The position numbers and the translations under genes are program-made. Under the pieces are notes generated by a model. That model saw only the letters and a program-made list of their open reading frames with translations. It was not told where the DNA came from and ran no database searches. From Nitrospinota bacterium (GTDB taxonomy: Bacteria; Nitrospinota; Nitrospinia; UBA9942), in contig JACQEW010000072.1 in NCBI GenBank assembly GCA_016200365.1, positions 1 to 16,159 of the forward strand: a DNA stretch of 16,159 nucleotides, read 5' to 3'. Shown in pieces: positions 13,540 to 16,159 of this stretch (its first letter is position 1; each line of letters begins with the position of its first letter).

Positions 13540-13590
13540 ATGCTTCTTGTAATTGATGCCGTTAATCTGTATATTTATGCTATATGCTGA
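13540..13590 (+). CDS. Possible 16-residue leader peptide before the cyclase
   Basis: ATG at 13540 opens MLLVIDAVNLYIYAIC, ending at a TGA that overlaps the cyclase ATG (ATGCTGA). The cyclase start lacks a Shine-Dalgarno, so termination of this short frame could couple translation into it. The frame has only a weak GAATAAAG ahead of it. It may be chance. Confidence 0.15.
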   Translation: MLLVIDAVNLYIYAIC

Positions 13591-15827
13591 AGAAATTATT
13601 AAAGCTTACCCCCTTTAAGATTGTCCTTGCAATAACCGCCATTGTAATTGCCCTTTATTCTTCAGACCCGCCATTTATGAAATTCTTAGAGTTTAAAAGC
13701 TTCGACCTCAGATTTATATACAGGGGAGTGGTGAAGCCCGGCGATGAGGTTGCAATCGCTGTAATTGACGAAAAGAGCCTCGACGAGCTCGGCAAATGGC
13801 CCTGGCCCAGAAATATACAGGCTGAGCTGATTAATAAGCTGACCCAAAAGGGTGTAAAGGTGATAGGATTCGACGCTGTATTCTCAGAGCCTGATATTAA
13901 TCCGGGACTAAAAAATATAGGTGAGGTTAAAAAAAGGCTCGCAGAAGACAAATCGGTAAATCCCGAATTGATTAAGCTTGTCGAGAATGCCGAAAAGGAG
14001 TCCAATAATGACATTATTTTTGCCGATGCCCTTAAAAAATCACAGAACACCATTCTCGGATATTTCCTTCATTTTACAAAAGAAGGGCTGGAGCATGTAA
14101 AAAAGGAGGTCCTCGATGCCTCTGTGGATAATATCAGAAGCTCTCAGTATAATGCAGTCCGGTTCGCCAGCCCGTCAGCACAATCTGTCCAACTTCAGGA
14201 AGCCTACGCAGTCGAGGCGAGCATAAAACCCCTTTCAGAGTCTGCAAAGGGGGCGGGTTTTTTTTCATTTATATCGGATGACGACGGCGCTATAAGGAAA
14301 GTGCCGCTTATAGTCCGTTACAATGATATGCTTTTCCCTCCCCTCTCCATACAGATGTTGAAGGAATATCTTGAAACGGATATATCCTTTAATATCGAGG
14401 ACTATGGTGTTGACGAGGTTCAATTGGGCGATATAGTGATTCCGACAGATGAGCGTGGCGCAATGCTTATAAATTATTACGGTCCACAAAAGGCATTCCC
14501 CCACTATTCCATAACAGATATAATCCACGACCGCATCCCTGCCGAATTGCTGCAGGATAGGATGGTGCTCGTAGGCCCCACTGCACTCGGAATATATGAT
14601 TTGAGGATTACACCCTTCCAGCAAAATTATCCAGGCGTGGAGATTCATGCCACGATAATAGACAATATATTCCAGCAAAACTTTATTATAAGGCCCGATT
14701 GGATGGCTGTATACGATATTGCAGTCATAATCCTGCTCGGGATTATTTTAAGTATCCTCCTGCCAAGGCTTAAAGCCATCTATGCAGGAATTTTAATGCT
14801 TATTCTATCCGCGGCATATCTTGAGCTTTCCTACTATTTCTTTATTGACAAAGGGTTATGGATTAATATAGTATACCCGTTATCAGAGACCTTTTCGGTA
14901 TATGTGGGGATTACCGTTTACCGTTATGCAACTGAGGAAAAGGAGAAGAAGTTTATAAAAGGCGCCTTCAGCCAATATCTGGCGCCTGCGGTTATCAACC
15001 AGTTGATTGATAACCCCAAGATGCTGGAGCTTGGCGGAGAGGAAAAGATATTAACGGCGTTTTTCTCGGATATAAAGGGCTTCTCGACATTTTCCGAAAA
15101 ACTTACTCCTAAGGAGCTGGTTCATCTCCTGAATTTATATCTCACGGAGATGACGGATATAGTTCTGGACCACAGCGGGACTGTTGATAAGTTTGTGGGC
15201 GATGCAATCGTAGCCTTCTTCGGCGCGCCTGTCCGTTATGATGACCATGCAAAGAGGGCGTGTTATGCTGCACTCGAGATACAGAAAAAATCTGTGGAAT
15301 TGAGGGAGAGATGGAAGAAAGAGGGGAATCCCGAGGTTTATACGAGAATCGGTTTAAATACGGGTCCGATGGTAGTCGGAAACATGGGGACGATGAGAAA
15401 GATGAATTATACAATTATGGGAGATGCTGTAAACCTTGCTTCGAGACTTGAGGGCGCCAATAAACCTTACGGCACATATATTATGCTCGGAGAATCCACC
15501 TACAACGCGGCAAAGGATTTTATAGAGGCGCGGGAGCTCGATTCCATAAGGGTCATGGGAAAGAAAGAGCCGGTAAGGGTCTATGAGCTTATTGCAAAAA
15601 AGGGTGAGATAGCACAACAAAAAAGGGATGCGGTTGAATCATATAATACAGGACTGTCATACTATAAACAGAGGAGATGGCGTGATGCAGCGCTGCAATT
15701 CGACAAGGCATTGCAGATTGATGCTGCCGATGGCCCGTCTAAAACCTATATCGCAAGATGCGGCGAATTTTCAGCATCCCCCCCGCCTGAGGATTGGGAC
15801 GGGGTGTATGTGATGAAGGAAAAGTAA
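13584..15827 (+). CDS. CHASE2-domain class III adenylate cyclase with TPR
   Basis: This membrane-bound enzyme makes cAMP from ATP in response to an external or periplasmic signal. The 747-residue protein has TM1 at about 12-27, a periplasmic CHASE2 sensor to about 370, three TM segments between about 373 and 445, and a short linker. The cyclase domain is about 480-660. Metal ligands are D496 (FFSDIKGFS) and D540 (KFVGDAIVAFFG). K536 and T610 (NYTIMGD) are the adenine-selecting pair of class IIIb cyclases, and N617 and R621 are the transition-state residues, so it should be an active adenylate rather than guanylate cyclase. A TPR follows (about 676-715), then a PPPEDWDGVYVM tail. No clear Shine-Dalgarno. 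The next gene is a cAMP-phosphodiesterase-like protein. Confidence 0.94.
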   Translation: MLKKLLKLTPFKIVLAITAIVIALYSSDPPFMKFLEFKSFDLRFIYRGVVKPGDEVAIAVIDEKSLDELGKWPWPRNIQAELINKLTQKGVKVIGFDAVFSEPDINPGLKNIGEVKKRLAEDKSVNPELIKLVENAEKESNNDIIFADALKKSQNTILGYFLHFTKEGLEHVKKEVLDASVDNIRSSQYNAVRFASPSAQSVQLQEAYAVEASIKPLSESAKGAGFFSFISDDDGAIRKVPLIVRYNDMLFPPLSIQMLKEYLETDISFNIEDYGVDEVQLGDIVIPTDERGAMLINYYGPQKAFPHYSITDIIHDRIPAELLQDRMVLVGPTALGIYDLRITPFQQNYPGVEIHATIIDNIFQQNFIIRPDWMAVYDIAVIILLGIILSILLPRLKAIYAGILMLILSAAYLELSYYFFIDKGLWINIVYPLSETFSVYVGITVYRYATEEKEKKFIKGAFSQYLAPAVINQLIDNPKMLELGGEEKILTAFFSDIKGFSTFSEKLTPKELVHLLNLYLTEMTDIVLDHSGTVDKFVGDAIVAFFGAPVRYDDHAKRACYAALEIQKKSVELRERWKKEGNPEVYTRIGLNTGPMVVGNMGTMRKMNYTIMGDAVNLASRLEGANKPYGTYIMLGESTYNAAKDFIEARELDSIRVMGKKEPVRVYELIAKKGEIAQQKRDAVESYNTGLSYYKQRRWRDAALQFDKALQIDAADGPSKTYIARCGEFSASPPPEDWDGVYVMKEK

Positions 15828-15894
15828 GTTGCAAGTTTCAGGATGCAAGCTGCAAGTAAAATACTTGAATCTTGAAACTTGCAACTTGAAACTT
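15824..15894. repeat. Iterated-motif hairpin between cyclase and phosphodiesterase (TTGCAAG family)
   Basis: The left arm (15824-15857) carries AAGTTGCAAGTTTCA and further GCAAG units. The right arm (15864-15894) carries CTTGAAACTTGCAACTTGAAACTT. It overlaps the cyclase stop codon (15825-15827) and ends 5 bp before the next start. Confidence 0.87.
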
Positions 15895-15899
15895 ATATT

Positions 15900-16159
15900 A
15901 TGGAGCTAAAAATTCTCGGATGTTACGGCGGAAATGCACCGGGTTATCATCTGACCAGCTTTTTAATAAACAATAAAATTCTGGTAGATGCAGGGTCTGT
16001 TACCGCAGCATTGACAATTAAAGAGCAGACCGATATAGACGCTATATTGCTGACCCATTCCCATCTCGACCATGTCTCAGGTATCCCCTTTTTAGCGGAT
16101 AATATTAACGGTCGTAAAAGTAATCCTATTGATATTATAGCAGTTAAGGAGGTAATCGA
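15900..16159 (+). CDS. Class II cyclic-nucleotide phosphodiesterase (metallo-beta-lactamase fold), 5' part
   Basis: The frame opens with ATG at 15900 and runs off the window after 86 codons. It begins MELKILGCYGGNAPGYHLTS, then ILVDAGS, and carries the metallo-beta-lactamase metal motif H53-x-H55-x-D57-H58 (THSHLDHVSGIPFLADN). The LGCYGG opening and the SHLDHVSGIP segment point to the class II 3',5'-cyclic-nucleotide phosphodiesterases (yeast PDE1/CpdP type), which hydrolyse cAMP. Position directly after an adenylate cyclase supports this. Other metallo-beta-lactamase hydrolases are possible until the C-terminal part is seen. A hairpin ends 5 bp before the ATG and no Shine-Dalgarno is present. 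Confidence 0.85.
   Translation, partial: MELKILGCYGGNAPGYHLTSFLINNKILVDAGSVTAALTIKEQTDIDAILLTHSHLDHVSGIPFLADNINGRKSNPIDIIAVKEVI

Overview
The window reads as the chromosome of a Gram-negative-type, probably anaerobic bacterium of the Deltaproteobacteria/Nitrospirota kind. This is an inference. It rests on the moderate GC content, the gene repertoire (short-type ThiC, AlaC-type aminotransferase next to homoserine dehydrogenase, CHASE2 adenylate cyclase, REC-TPR regulator, secreted caspase-like protein) and a heavy load of intergenic palindromic repeats. No rRNA, tRNA, CRISPR array, insertion sequence or phage gene was seen.

Layout. Everything left of about 8.6 kb is on the minus strand and everything right of 8.9 kb is on the plus strand, diverging from the 8635-8894 gap. 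Reading leftwards: lipA, alaC-type aminotransferase, a vapBC-type toxin-antitoxin pair, hom (homoserine dehydrogenase), an apgM-family phosphomutase that may be the homoserine kinase, thiC, then a separately promoted pair: a caspase-fold protein with a stranded lipoprotein signal, and a secreted FlgT-like protein that runs off the left edge. Reading rightwards: an RlmD/RumA-type rRNA methyltransferase, a response regulator with seven TPRs, a conserved protein of unknown function, trpA, a CHASE2 class III adenylate cyclase with a TPR, and the start of a class II (metallo-beta-lactamase fold) cyclic-nucleotide phosphodiesterase that runs off the right edge.

How the genes fit together. lipA-alaC-hom-apgM-thiC looks like a biosynthetic unit for lipoate, aspartate-family amino acids and thiamine. 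The cyclase and phosphodiesterase form a make-and-break cAMP pair. A perfect TGTGA-N6-TCACA site sits about 63 bp upstream of the predicted start of transcription of the caspase gene, so cAMP signalling may control it.

The most unusual content is non-coding. (1) One C/G-rich palindrome occurs three times within 3.4 kb, each time inside an open reading frame and in the same phase, adding a PPFxKGGxGG-like peptide to ThiC, to the ApgM-family enzyme and to the FlgT-like protein. (2) A (CTGA)n tract at the 5' end of the caspase lipoprotein frame leaves an upstream ATG out of frame; one added unit would join them, as in phase-variable genes. (3) At least seven long hairpins are built from unrelated short motifs repeated in tandem on one arm and complemented on the other. 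They sit at gene junctions, often overlap stop codons, and often lie directly before starts that lack a Shine-Dalgarno sequence. One hairpin arm encodes the C-terminus of LipA, and another carries telomere-like TTAGGG repeats just before trpA.
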